A stretch of DNA of 64,000 nt, from the NCBI GenBank assembly GCA_015680685.1, contig MNCI01023353.1, positions 79,826 through 143,825 on the forward strand, written 5' to 3'. The stretch is from Gnetum montanum. Lineage: Eukaryota; Streptophyta; Gnetopsida; Gnetales; Gnetaceae. Of this stretch, positions 34,276 through 45,570 are shown in pieces; position 1 is the first letter of the stretch; each line of letters begins with the position of its first letter. The notes beneath the pieces were generated by a model. The model did no database searches, had not been told where the DNA came from, and saw only the letters and a program-made list of their open reading frames with translations. Position numbers and translations under genes: made by a program.

Positions 34276-34466
34276 TTTGCATTGATTTTCTTTCATTCAT
34301 TCTAACTCTATGTACGACATGTGTCGCTTGATGTTGTTTTCTTCCTAGTTGATTTTTGTAAGATCTCGTAGGCACGTAGCATGACCATGCATGCAACATC
34401 ACACTTTACACAAGCAAGGTAAGCATTAGTCTGCTATGACTACAAACTGGCATAGAATAGTCTTGG

Positions 34467-34770
34467 CATCATGACTTAAAACTGATACCACAAAATAGTT
34501 CTGGCATCATGACTTAAAACTAATACCACAGAGTAGTCCTAGCATCATCACTTCAAATTGATACCACATAATAGTCCTAGATTATGACTTAAAATTGATA
34601 CCACAGAGTAGTCCTAGCATCATGACATAAAAATGATACCACATCATAGTCCTGGCATCATGACTTAAAACTGATACCATAGAGTAGTCCTGTATCATGA
34701 CTTAAAACTGATACCACAGAGTAGTCCTAGCATCATGACTTAAAATTGATACCATAGATCTCTATCTGGT
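34467..34770 (+). repeat. 38-bp tandem repeat, about 8 copies (array c of D)
   Basis: The unit is CATCATGACTTAAAACTGAT then ACCACAGAGTAGTCCTGG (38 bases), repeated about eight times with few differences. It is the most regular array in the window. Further units with the core CTAAACTAGCA continue irregularly to about 34985 (for example ATCTGCTACGACGCTAAACT). Confidence 0.9.
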
Positions 34771-34985
34771 ATGACACTAAACTACTACATCTATCTTCCA
34801 TCATATGAAACTAGCATCTAGAGTCCACTAAGACTATAGACTAGTTTGCCTCCTCACAGTTCGCTATGACTATAAACTAGCAATGCATCATCTGCTACGA
34901 CGCTAAACTAGCACTATCCAAGGGGTTATGACATAAAACTAATCCACAACAGTCTGCTAAGACTATAAACTAGTGACATCATCAA

Positions 34986-36185
34986 TGACCAGGAAAAAAT
35001 TGAAAAGATGTGTCGTTGCAATTAGCTGTTCATGTTCCACAAAAACTTATTGCATGATTTATCTCATGGGGCCTAATGAAACTGATGTTGTTCATGATTC
35101 TACCTGCCTTAAAAACTACATGTGGTAACTCCATCTCCTTGTTTAAAGTATTTGGCTGACTGTTTCATTTGTGGTTTTCTTATCTTATTGGAGTTTTGTT
35201 TGTAGGATGACACTTCTGAGGCATTCATGCATAGATGCACTTCATCATGATGACAAGGTATCACATTTTTCTTAATGCACGTGACTGGGTTAATCAATCC
35301 ATTCTTAAGTACATTCTCAACTCGTGATACATTCCCTATTCCCCATCATGCTTCCTTATCCTATTCAATTACATCCCCCTTGATACATTCCACCCATTTC
35401 AAAAATCTTAATACACTATTGCACACTATTGCACACTGTTGATGTCTGGTAGAATTCATTGGCCATCATGTTTCAAAAATCTTAATACACTATTGCGATG
35501 CAAAACAAAATACATGATGCAAAATGCAAGTGCTCGTACATAAACACGACACAAAAAGAAAGTTCTTTCAAAAAAAATAAAAGAAAAAGGAAAAGAAAAA
35601 AATAAAATGAAAACAAAAAAAACAATAAAAGTTAAAAAAAGAGAACAAAAAGGTCAAAGAGCAAAATGCACAGAAAAGGTCTTCATCACCTCATTGACAT
35701 CACAAAGAAAAAACTATTGGCTATTCTCATACAAGCCCTAGGTGAGAAGGCAATTGTTTTGAAAAACAGTTACACTTGTGTCTCAAAGAGACCATATTGC
35801 CCATCATTGCATGGCTTTGGTTGTTTACAATGGGCCTTGTAAACACTCTATAAGAGTCCTGTTTCTCTAGAGAATGCACTACCTATGTCTTGGCTCCGAG
35901 TTTGCTAGACACTGGCTATAGAAAAAGACCAAAATATAGCTCATTAGCATGAGAGCACTCCTCTCCCACAATCCTGATAGCAATCATAACCTTTGATCAA
36001 CTTTTGACTTTTCCAGTTATAACCAATCCCTTGCATCATGAACCACATCCCCTCAATCCCATGTACTTTTGAAAATGATGCAATAATATCCAGCTAAGGG
36101 TTGATGGTTAATTTTTGGTACTTGTTTGTTCATGATGTTTGCACTTCTTTATCGACACCTCTTAGGTGAATTCTACCAGACATCA
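34986..36185. other. 3' untranslated region of D
   Basis: Non-coding. It holds a 26-base direct duplication TTTCAAAAATCTTAATACAC plus TATTGC (35397-35422 and 35471-35496), an A-rich purine tract (35560-35665), and an 18-base inverted pair GATGTCTGGTAGAATTCA (35441-35458) with its complement at 36167-36184. Confidence 0.5.
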
Positions 36186-36200
36186 ACAAAGAGAGGCCAA
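36186..36200 (+). other. Polypurine tract of D
   Basis: CAAAGAGAGGCCAA directly before TGAAACACCA. It matches the polypurine tract and LTR start of B and C, so 36201 is the start of a 3' LTR in plus orientation. Confidence 0.8.
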
Positions 36201-37109
36201 TGAAACACCACTAATTTTAGCCTAGCACTTTGAATTGAAAATGACTCAAGCCCTTGCAAGCATTCAGAAGGAAAAAGTTGGCTAAGGAATTAAGCTCACA
36301 CCTAGCTTGCCCAAGGAAGTTTGCTCATCCTCAGCATGAAAAACTCCAAAATCAAATCAAAAGTGGAGGACAATTGCCCAAAGTTCAAAAATTCAAATTT
36401 CCAATGTTAAAAGTCCAAAATTATCTAGATCACACATAGAAGACTTGCATCGCAAGAAAAATAAAGCAGTAGGAAACACAATGTTTTGTTTCAAAGCATT
36501 CAATTAAAAATTTCTATATTCTACTATTTTACATTAGAACATGCCTGGATCTAGAGAGAACCACAAGCACTATTTTAGAATGGTCCATTGATCAAAGGAA
36601 AAATGCTACATCAATCCTTTGTATTAGTGTAATCACATCTAGAAATCAACCTGGTGGTGAGGAGAAGAGAACTCTTAACCCACAACATCAAGCTCGATAA
36701 GCACAGCTTTGGAATTTTGGGAATCCATCAAAAGCTCAGCATCAAAGAGATGAGGAGGAGGAGGAAGCAACATATGAAAATTCATGAAGTTGTATGGAGT
36801 TCAATCATTATGATTAGCATTGCCACAGCCATGCCTAATCCTCTGCTGCGCTGCATCCTCACCCATGACACCAAAACCCTCATTGTGTTTCTCTTTGCCT
36901 TTCATGCAGGCTTATTTCATCATTGCCAGTTGCATTGTCATTACTTTAATTGACATTCAAAAATTCATTGTAACTTTAGTCGCTCACATTACCCGTGAAA
37001 CCACTACCCCTTTCAGTGGACTGCAGACACCATCAACACTGAAAATAGATGCCTTTTTTCTATGCATCGCAGACACTGAAAAATCAGACATCTAGGGTAT
37101 TACTGGCCT
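36201..37109 (+). repeat. 3' LTR of D (right end lost in gap)
   Basis: The first nine bases equal the B, C and T0 LTR start. The rest diverges, so D's LTR belongs to a different subfamily. The end of the LTR lies in the N run. Confidence 0.6.
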
Positions 37110-37596
37110 NNNNNNNNNNNNNNNNNNNNNNNNNNNNNNNNNNNNNNNNNNNNNNNNNNNNNNNNNNNNNNNNNNNNNNNNNNNNNNNNNNNNNNNNNNN
37201 NNNNNNNNNNNNNNNNNNNNNNNNNNNNNNNNNNNNNNNNNNNNNNNNNNNNNNNNNNNNNNNNNNNNNNNNNNNNNNNNNNNNNNNNNNNNNNNNNNNN
37301 NNNNNNNNNNNNNNNNNNNNNNNNNNNNNNNNNNNNNNNNNNNNNNNNNNNNNNNNNNNNNNNNNNNNNNNNNNNNNNNNNNNNNNNNNNNNNNNNNNNN
37401 NNNNNNNNNNNNNNNNNNNNNNNNNNNNNNNNNNNNNNNNNNNNNNNNNNNNNNNNNNNNNNNNNNNNNNNNNNNNNNNNNNNNNNNNNNNNNNNNNNNN
37501 NNNNNNNNNNNNNNNNNNNNNNNNNNNNNNNNNNNNNNNNNNNNNNNNNNNNNNNNNNNNNNNNNNNNNNNNNNNNNNNNNNNNNNNNNNNNNNNN
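37110..37596. other. Assembly gap (N)
   Basis: A run of 487 N between the D LTR and the integrase fragment. The junction between D and A cannot be read. Open frames across it are artefacts. Confidence 0.95.
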
Positions 37597-38196
37597 CTCG
37601 GCATCAGGCAATCATTCTCCTCATCATATTACCCACAGGTGAATGGGTAGGTAGAGGCTAAAATTAAGTTCATCATCAACTTGCTAAAGAGAATGCTTAA
37701 CAACAGTAAGAGGCAATGATAAGAGAAAATCCTCTATGTGCTGTGGGCTTATAGGATGACATGTAGGACGGTGACAGGTAAGACTCCTTACAGTCTTGTT
37801 TATGGATTTGAAGCTGTGTTACCTCTTGAGTTGTAGGTACCATCAATCCAGATGATCCTATCTGATGTCATGAGTGAAGCCTAGAACAATGAGTTGAGAG
37901 TCATCAACCTTGATTCAATAGAGGAGGAGCATGCATAAACACTAAGTCACATAAAGCATTACTAGAGTAAGTAGCAGCAAAAACATCATGCAAATTTGCA
38001 TGAATGACCAATACAAAAGGGAGACCTCATTCTCAAGGATATCTATGAGCATATGAACAAATTCTCAGCATATTGGGAAGGTTCATACATGGTCACAAAA
38101 GCCTTTTGGAATGGAGCCTTCAAGTTGGTAGACATGGACAGTAACAAGTTCGTAAATCTAGTGAATCACTCATCTCTTAAGCCATACTACATCTAA
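37597..38196 (+). pseudogene. Integrase C-terminal part, probably of A
   Basis: The frame reads GIRQSFSSSYYPQVNG, then VEAKIKFIINLLKRML with the third catalytic acidic residue (Glu of VEA), [32 protein letters not shown], then KGDLILKDIYEHMNKFSAYW, EGSYMVTKAFWNGAFKL and a stop at 38196. It matches integrase of C over its whole length, with five or so stops. Upstream parts are in the gap or missing. Array c and a 3' LTR of the T0/B/C family follow, so it is best explained as the tail of A. Confidence 0.75.
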
Positions 38197-38204
38197 AGCA
38201 TGAA

Positions 38205-38650
38205 CACAGTAAGCTTGTCCGCTATGACATAAAACCGGCAAAGCTCATCCACTATGACATAAAATTGGCAAACAAACATCTGCTATGATGTAAAATTGGC
38301 AAAGATGAGAAAATGTCCTCTACGACATTAAATAGGCAAAGCATCACCAACGTCTACTACAACATAAAACTAGCAATGCTCATCCGCTATGATGTAAAAC
38401 TGGCACAGAAAGTTTGATACAGCTATAAATTGGCATAGCGGTCTACTAGGACCTTAAAATATCATAGATGGTCTACTAGGACCTTAAACTAGCTCATCCC
38501 TAGTCCGCTATGACATTAAACTGGCACATACGGTCTGCTTGGACCTTAAACTAGTACACTGACTATTCGCTAGGATGTTAAACTGGCATACAATGGTCTA
38601 CTAGGATCTTAAACTAGCACAACATGGTCTACTAGGATCTTAAACTGGGT
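38205..38650 (+). repeat. Array c of A, two unit types
   Basis: The first part (about 38215-38415) has units near 30 bases, CCGCTATGACATAAAACTGG then CAAAGCTCAT. The second part (about 38430-38650) has units of 36-40 bases, GGTCTACTAGGACCTTAAAC then TAGCAC. The second type resembles array b of A (ACCTTAAACTAGC), linking the arrays upstream of RT and downstream of integrase. Confidence 0.8.
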
Positions 38651-39599
38651 TTGCGGCACATCCCCAAGATGCATCTACACTTATACACAACAAGCGGGTA
38701 TGCACAGTGCCAACATGGGGTGGGACGTTGTAGTTCCAGAATGTAATTCAGGATGCCATGGAAACATCCTCTAGAACATATGCAACATTGTTAGTCTTGG
38801 CATCTTGCTAATCCTTCGGAGATTTCATACAACATCATGTTGACCCTACAGACCTACTACCGCCATGGCTCATCACCCTAGCAGTAGCTTCCCTGGTCAG
38901 CGCCTATTGCTGGAGTTTTAGCAGTATTGTGGCCTAGCCATAATATTGTTAGCCTCAAGCCCCTGCTAGCATCTAAGCTAAAGAGATGTTTAGCTATTGG
39001 ATAGCCAATCTCACAGCTGAACTAGGAATGCCTACCTTCGATAGGGATTTCTAGGCATCTGCACTCATAGCAACTCCTAGCTCCTTCGATGCTAACTCCT
39101 TCATGCTAATGCTACCAAGGCTGCTCCTGACCTTCCTAGTTTGGACATCATACACCGGCAAAGATGTCCATAGGTTCAACAACATCTGCATCAAGCAGGG
39201 ACTTTGCCTTTGTTTTTCATCATAGTTTTTTCTTCTAGTTTGCTCTTTGTTATGTTTTGTAGGGTGTGTACCAGAGGAGCATTAGTCGAAGGCGTGTCTC
39301 ACTATGGCAGCAAATGCTATAGTGTTACAAAGTGGTTATCTTAATTAGCTTGGCTATTTCAGAGTTCACATCGCATCCTTCCCTTTACCTCATCCCTTGC
39401 ACCCACAATTTCCACTCTCTCCCCTCTTTTACAAGCTTTTCCCAATACCTATCAAGACCTCTCGTTTGCCCAACTGTAAAGTCCATGATGCATGTAACAT
39501 AACTCGTCGCATGGGAAGCATTTGTAGGTAGGTTAAAGCCCTATATGGATGTAACACAACTCATCTTGGGAAAGAAACACCTGTGCTGCAACAAGGTTT
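38651..39599 (+). other. 3' untranslated region of A
   Basis: No gene recognised. Plus-strand pieces such as EMFSYWIANLTAELGMP and FDANSFMLMLPRLLLTFL read like a decayed short ORF. Antisense ORF 2 of B and C was not found here. CGTCGCATGGGAAGC near 39508 and CATGTAACATAACTCGTC at 39491-39508 resemble the 3' regions of B and C. No polypurine tract or TGAAACACC is visible, so the start of the LTR is deleted. Confidence 0.45.
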
Positions 39600-39617
39600 T
39601 CTTCAATGAACTAGTAG

Positions 39618-39645
39618 CTACACTATGCTACACTACATAGTGTAG
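39618..39645. repeat. Inverted repeat with 10-base arms in LTR
   Basis: CTACACTATG, an 8-base loop, then CATAGTGTAG. It is one of several CTATGCTAC-type hairpins between 39611 and 39790. Confidence 0.85.
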
Positions 39646-39980
39646 CACAATGTAGCAACCAGCTATGCTACACAGCATAGCACAACATAGCAGGCGATTG
39701 GACGTAGCAAAGTGTAGCAAGTAGCTATGTTATGCTATCATGGGTACACTCTATAGTGTAGCATAGCATAGAAAGTAGCTATGTTACATTAGTGTGATTC
39801 ACTCCTTCTTATGTACGTTGATGGCATACCTAATCGCAAGGTCTGCAATTTTGATAGTGTAATTGTAGCGTAGAAGGCTCATCAATCAGCTTTGCATGCC
39901 CATGCAACATGGACACATCAACATTTGGTAGGTCCAGGACACATGGCATCCAAACCACATCTTTCATGTGTTCCTAGCCC

Positions 39981-39988
39981 TATAAATA
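39981..39988 (+). promoter_or_regulatory. LTR TATA box (A)
   Basis: TATAAATA within CCCTATAAATACCCCAATG. The context (CCCTA upstream, AYCCC downstream) is shared with T0 and B, so this is the family's core promoter. Confidence 0.65.
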
Positions 39989-40619
39989 CCCCAATGAGAA
40001 AAGCTCGAAGGGTTGGAAAATTTGGCACACTTGGTTAAAAACTATGGTTGGCAAATTCTGAGAAAGTTGGCAATTGTGAGCAGCTTTGAGCATTGTTGGC
40101 ATTTGTTATTAGTAAAAATAGTTTGCATCCCCATTTTGCATCCTATTAGCTCTTTTCCATTACCTCTGTAGCATTTCATATTGTTAGCTCTTGAGTCTAT
40201 GTTCAACCATATGGTTGGATTTCTTTCAATGTCTCTGGTTACTTTCGGGATCTCTGTGCTTCCCAACATCGTGCAACCGATTGTATCCACTTTGACAAAG
40301 TAAAATCATAACCTTGAAATGGTGCATTTCCTAACCTTAGTTTACTTTATTCTCTTGCTTACTATTGCATTTTACATCATTTTCATTCCCTCACATATAA
40401 TAATAAACATTTTACATTATAACCATTGTTTTCACATTACACGTTTGCAAAAGGTTTAGTGACACTGATTAAGTCCCTGTCTGATCGACTAGACCGTTCA
40501 AGGAATCCTATTTCTACTTTATCCAGCATGGCCCTCGTGTAGATCTGGGGTTAAGACTATCACAATTGATGACCTCTTAGTGTTTTCCTGTGGCCAACGT
40601 TTTTAGTTGCTACAATACT

Positions 40620-41690
40620 CTCCTACTATGAAGTCACTAAATCAGAATATTAATGATTTGTAATGGCTACCCTACATATGTTGCATGAGGTTGCAAATGT
40701 ATACCTAACCAATATATCACATGTTGCTTATTTTACACTTATCTTCATAGCATAGACACATGGAAAACATCATGAAAAATTACTAATCATGATTGTAAAG
40801 CCAATCTATTAGTCATCTTACTAGTCATATTCAAAATCTTAAATGGACTAATGTATCTGAATGTTAATTTCACATTTCATCGAAACTACATTAGGTCCTT
40901 TAGGGGTGATACACAAAGAAATACATGATCAAAAAACATAAATTCTAACAGTCTCCAATAATTAATATTGGATATTTGACAATCTTTGATAACTCTTAAT
41001 TAATCCCTAATCATTAGAATTTTCTTTGTGGGCTATAGCATAAAATTAGTGCCCATAATAGGCCTATTCTCAATAGTTCTCCAATATAGTAGCACCCTAC
41101 ATGACCTATCATACAACACCTCATATGGTGTTGTGTGTAAACTATCCTAATAATTTTTATTATTTGCAAACTTCTCAAGAGACAACATTTGATATCAACT
41201 ATCTCTATACTACAAGGCACATGCATGCAATATATCTTTAAGACTCTAATTCATCTACTTAAGTTCAATTGTGTGTCCATCTACCTCTAGAATGCTCTTC
41301 AAAATGAAGATTCAAATTTGACATTTCTATCATTAATAATCTTTTTCAAAACATCATGCAGCTACATTATATTAGTAATGCACAACTAGGTTATTTTCTC
41401 TGTACTCACTAGAGTCATGAAAGTATGTTGTTAATAAGTCCACAATCACATAAATAGCATAATGCACTCTTTATGTATGAACCAATCCAATAGTAAAATT
41501 CATTTAGACAACTTCTCACTTTCATAGTCAAATATCATGGAAGTACAATGAATTACCAAGTCTTTACCCTTTCCTTCACATGTTGGTACACTAAGTAATA
41601 AGAAACATAATCACCAACATTCCTTTCCATAATAGGCCACCAATAGGTAATCATTCTTAAAGCTATTTAATAGCTTCATCTCTTGTCATT
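40620..41690 (-). pseudogene. Chromovirus-like integrase with chromodomain end (element F)
   Basis: On the minus strand from 41690 leftwards: YWWPIMERNVGDYV and YQHVKERV (zinc-finger end), then near 41350-41280 INDRNVKFESSF and MDTQLNLS (catalytic core, second Asp), then LEKFANNKNY and LHTTPYEVLYDRSCR (about 41150-41085). Near 40930-40760 are HVFLCVSPLKDLM and YISPFKIL (GPY/F module) and FHDVFHVSMLRR. LQPHATYVG then PLQIINILI (about 40700-40650) is the start of a chromodomain region. This order is typical of chromoviruses, not of the Tat elements. There are many stops and frameshifts. It is cut at 40614 by the LTR of A. Confidence 0.8.
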
Positions 41691-41699
41691 GTCAAACTG

Positions 41700-43235
41700 A
41701 GGATTTCTTGTTCTACAAGTTGGACATGAAGTTCAGCAACCTCTACAGCCAAGTGTTGATTTTGCTCTTGGGCCATTTCTAGTTGCCCCTTCAAAATGAT
41801 GCATCTACCCTTTGCATTTAGCAACCTTTACTAGGTTGTAGTGATGTTCTTTAGAAGATCAAAGATATCTAGAGTTAGTTGCCTACTTCCTACTAGTTCT
41901 TCATGTTGGGATACATTTAATTTTTTGGTGACTATGCCTACAGACATCTACACATGTTGGAGTGTAGATATGTCTAGTATAGATGCCACTAGTGTAATTA
42001 TTTCTTAAGCTACACAATCAACTACCACTTCTATTGTTGTCTCCTACCCTTGTTGCTGGATCACCAAGACAGTTTTCTCTTCACTTTCCTCCAACGTCAT
42101 TGAGAAAGTGGGGACATTCCTAGGGATATCTAGGAATAGATGATGTGTTACTAATGATACTATCACCTCCCGAGCATTGGGAACTGACCTTGAATCCATC
42201 TATATTCCTTGGGCAAAAAAAATGGAACCACCCCTCTCCATCTAGCTAATTATTTGAGCCACCTCATTAAAGTGACTCATTTCTAATTGAATCATAGAGT
42301 GATCCACCCGACTTGTTTCTACTTGCTGCTCTTGTTTAGTCAAGAGTTACTCTTAGATTTTCCATAGATGTTCAAGGGTTGTGAGAGCCTCTAGTGTAGT
42401 TTCTTGAGTGGGTGGTGAGGGTAGTAACTCCTCTACTTCAATGATTATTGTCATTTTATCCTTCATGATTTCTACCCATGAGGCCAAGGGAGTGTGCTTG
42501 AGACTATCATTAGAATAGTGAGTGATGTCTACTCTTTTTCAAAGTTTCTTGATAAGGAATGGAAAGAGCAAGATCTTCCTTCCACATTCATTCTCCTTAA
42601 AATGCTTCTTGATCTCCAAATAAATCAGTTGTGTAAGGTTAACAAGAAATTTTTCACCAAGAGTGATGCATGCTAGAGTGGAGAAAGCAGTCACTTTGAT
42701 TGGCCTCAATGTTGGATTGAGGTGATAGGCTAAAATCTTGAAATAAATCTGCTCCACCATTGTGAGCACACCATACTCCTTATACTCCACCCCAGAACCT
42801 CATTGGGTCCACTCTCTTTTTACCTTAGGATCACCTTTTGTTGATATGTCTGCCAATTGTGTTCTAATGTCTAGCAACCCTAGTGTCTATGTGATGGCCT
42901 CCATTGAGTAGAAAACTTGAATGTCCTTAATTTTTATAATGGATCTTGGCCTTTTACCATTCTAGAAGAGATAGGTCTCTCCCATATACCACTTCCCACT
43001 AGATGTGATGATTGGCCACATGGGAGAGGCTTGTAATTGTGTCTTGATATTCTCTAGGGCTTTCTTCAAAAATGGCCCAAAGTTCATCTCATGAAAAACT
43101 AATCTTTGGATCTCTTGAGACATGATGATGTCTAGGCAAGGTTGAGTTAGAGTGACCTCAAGCCTTAACACAAGTCCAAGTGCTTCTCCTTATTGAGATT
43201 ATTTTGTAGGTACTTCTTGTTGGCGACCATTTCAG
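41700..43235 (-). pseudogene. Plant-transposon-protein-like gene next to F integrase
   Basis: On the minus strand, a start MVANKKYLQNNLNKEKHLD near 43231 is followed by RLVFHEMNFGPFLKKAL (43110 on), WYMGETYLF, IIKIKDIQVFYSMEAIT, then the open frame 42790-42539 (VLTMVEQIYFKILAYHLNP, FSTLACITLGEKFLVNL, GRKILLFPFLIKKL). A helical stretch QLEMAQEQNQHLAVEVAELH lies near 41790-41730. The order (a conserved domain ending FPFLIKKL, then a coiled coil) resembles the putative plant transposon protein family (Pfam Transposase_32). This is recalled by pattern, not searched. It lies directly upstream of the F integrase on the same strand, in the place of gag and RT. Confidence 0.45.
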
Positions 43236-44402
43236 ATGCAACTGCCAACGAGTGTCCTCGAACAGGATTTAGGTGCTTGCTGGTCTCTGGCAACACCAAG
43301 TCCCAAATACCACCAAATAGACTTAGTAGTTAATGTGAGTATGTGTGTGTGCACTTGTGGTGTGTGGTTTTGAAATATGAAATGATTGGGTTGTGTGTAA
43401 AACTACAAATGACTTATCTTAAAGAGATTCAGCCAACTTTGCAAAGTACTGTGAGTTGTTGAGAGTTCTTATTCTATTCAATTGCCTAGTATATGCGGTC
43501 CTTATAATACCTAATTATAACAAATAAAATTTTGCAAAAACATTTGAGCATAACTCTATGAATCTACTTCAAATTTTCTCCAAAGAAAGAGATAGTTCCA
43601 CAAGAAAACTAGAAATAGTGCGAGATTCAATGGAAATAGAAAGAAGAGAATAAGAAAGCAGATTTGTGTATAGATCTCAAATGTTTAAACAAGGCAAAAT
43701 GATACGAGTAAACACTTTGCAATAAATCTATCCCAAATTCAATAACTATGAATTGTTCAAACTTCCAAGGCTCAAATAAGTAATTTCTTCAATATGATCC
43801 TACTATGCTACCCAAAAATTTGTTGTGTAAACTATCACATACCAGACTCTATTTTGGCTAGATAATGGATGTCAACAATTACATTCAAGAGAACCTTTAA
43901 AAGACTTGAAAATTTCTGATTGAAATACCACAGAGATTCACTTTAAAGATAAAAGAAGCTATTCTGGTCCTATCAAAATACCAAACATTTTCTGAACCCT
44001 CTTGACTATTGAATCGTTCAACGGCTTGACTACATGCAGAGGCTTTCTTTCAACAATCTCAATAGCGGTTCATATACATTGCACAATAATAAAATTTACT
44101 ACTAAAATGCTCTTAAGGCTTTTAAACACAAGTTCTTCTATGGAAAAATTTTAATAGAAATTTTCTATCATGTAACAAGAACAATAAGAGCAATCTAAAA
44201 ATCCCAAAATTACTTGCCAAGCATGATACTATCTAAACCACTAGCTAAACAATTTAAACAAAATAAAAAATAATAAGCATGACTCACAGGACTATGACAT
44301 AGAGGTTGAAAAGTTGTCTTTAGCAAATCATCTTACAAGAAATCTTTCACAACCCCAAGTGTGTTCCCAAAAGTGTGTCTCCTCCTTCTAACCCCTGAAG
44401 CC

Positions 44403-44410
44403 TTTTTATA
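44403..44410 (-). promoter_or_regulatory. TATA box of F LTR
   Basis: TATAAAAA on the minus strand in CCTTATAAAAAGGCTTC, about 1.2 kb upstream of the ATG near 43231. It suits a long R-U5 leader. Confidence 0.5.
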
Positions 44411-44585
44411 AGGTTCAAAATGTAGTTAGATATTCCAAAATATCTTGGCTAACTTCTATCCCAAGTAAGGAAGTTATAACTTGCCCAACAAGTTAGGAAG
44501 TTGTAAGTTATACATAAAGTTAAGAGAAAATCATGCTGACATTAGCATGTGTAAATATTACAAATATTTCTTTTATAAGTGACAA

Positions 44586-44620
44586 CCCATATAATAATAA
44601 TAATAAATAAATAAATATAA
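44586..44620. repeat. AT-rich microsatellite (AAT/AAAT)
   Basis: Runs of AATAAT followed by AAATAAAT. Confidence 0.8.
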
Positions 44621-44700
44621 GATCTCCATAGCTTCATACAATTATCATTTTATTCTTATTTAGGATTTTAAGTTTTAAAATGTTAAATATCATTAACCAC

Positions 44701-45565
44701 TAAAGCCCTAGTAATTTTCATGAATAGGCAATAGTAAGAAGGTAATTCGGCATCCACCTTAGTGTAGATGTTGATGTTGGTGGCTGTATGATTTTTTAAA
44801 TCCATGTAAAATTTGCTACTGGCTTCTTGGAACCTTTAAGAAAACCTCCGAATGTGAAGGCGTCAAGCCTAAAACTACTGGCAAATAGTTTCAAATTATT
44901 CAACCCTACCAAAATCATATATCAACTACCATCGCGAAAGAAGGCCTTGCCGCTACATCAAGCATGGATAAATGTGTCTAGTTCATGTATGATATCCTGT
45001 GGATTCTTAATCTTTGAATATATTTTTCCATAGGGGTACTGATATATTGTGGATGATGTGCTATGCCATTAAGCTAGCTACTGATTTCATTGGATAGTTT
45101 CTCCCATGCACAGCCACACCTCTATGGTTCACGCTCTGCTAGACTGAACCACCCAAAAATATTGTGGTATTTGGAACTAGTACTGTGTGTGGTTCATTGG
45201 CAGTTTTCACATCATCCCATGTTGCACAAAAACTAGTACCACAGTGAGCACCCTTACCATGGCCACCTGGCTACTTAACAGTCTTTTCATCAGCTACAAT
45301 GCCGCATACTTAACAGTCCATGCGCAGGAGGCCTGTGATTCCAGTAGCTACATGCCACGATTCAACACTTTCACCTCCACAGTAAATGCATAGTTCCAAA
45401 AAATAGTTTGTAATCTCAACAACAATATCCTCAAAACTCTCTTCATTTCCTCATATTACTATGTTCTAGGTTTAGCTCTAGTAAAACTACCATAGAAATT
45501 GGAATAAAGAATGTTTTTCTTGCTTGCTGTATGCTAGGCGCTACCCCTATTCTGGGTTAGTGCCT
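44701..45565. other. Unassigned sequence left of C
   Basis: Open frames occur (plus 44827-45033, 45187-45393), but codon use and context do not support genes and I recognise no domain. It is the left part of the target into which C inserted. It joins, without C, to 61758. Confidence 0.4.
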
Positions 45566-45570
45566 ATCAC
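45566..45570. repeat. Target site duplication of C, left copy
   Basis: ATCAC directly before the C LTR edge TGTAATGATG. It is identical to 61753-61757. Confidence 0.9.

Larger units (their letters stand above)
30402..37109 (+). mobile_element. D: plus-strand gag-protease derivative lacking RT, RNase H and integrase
   Basis: The order is 5' non-coding sequence, gag, protease, a short array a, array c, an A-rich untranslated region, polypurine tract and a 3' LTR starting at 36201. The 2.1 kb between protease and polypurine tract holds no cargo, RT, RNase H or integrase. The left boundary is uncertain: no TGAAACACC LTR start is visible right of 30401. The right end falls in the gap. Gag and protease are related to A, B and C but form a distinct subfamily. 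Confidence 0.65.
39600..40614 (+). repeat. 3' LTR of A, start deleted
   Basis: Plus orientation. It ends CGTTTTTAGTTGCTACA at 40614, the complement of the LTR edge in T0, B and C, and contains TTAAGTCCCTGTCTGATCG near 40453. The middle matches the T0 LTR in inverse orientation. It has a good TATA box (39981) and dense palindromes (39618-39645). It abuts the chromodomain end of element F. Confidence 0.8.
43236..44700 (-). repeat. Probable leader and LTR of element F
   Basis: Non-coding. On the minus strand GACTTGGTGTTGCCAGAGAC (about 43310-43290) resembles a decayed TTGGCG-type primer site. An LTR-like stretch with a TATA box (44410-44403) lies to the right. The ends are not fixed because no second copy exists in the window. 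Confidence 0.35.

Noticed and set aside
34467-34770. Regular repeats with spacers, possible CRISPR array
   Set aside because: Units are contiguous 38-base tandem repeats without unique spacers, in a plant retroelement with the same core elsewhere in the family.
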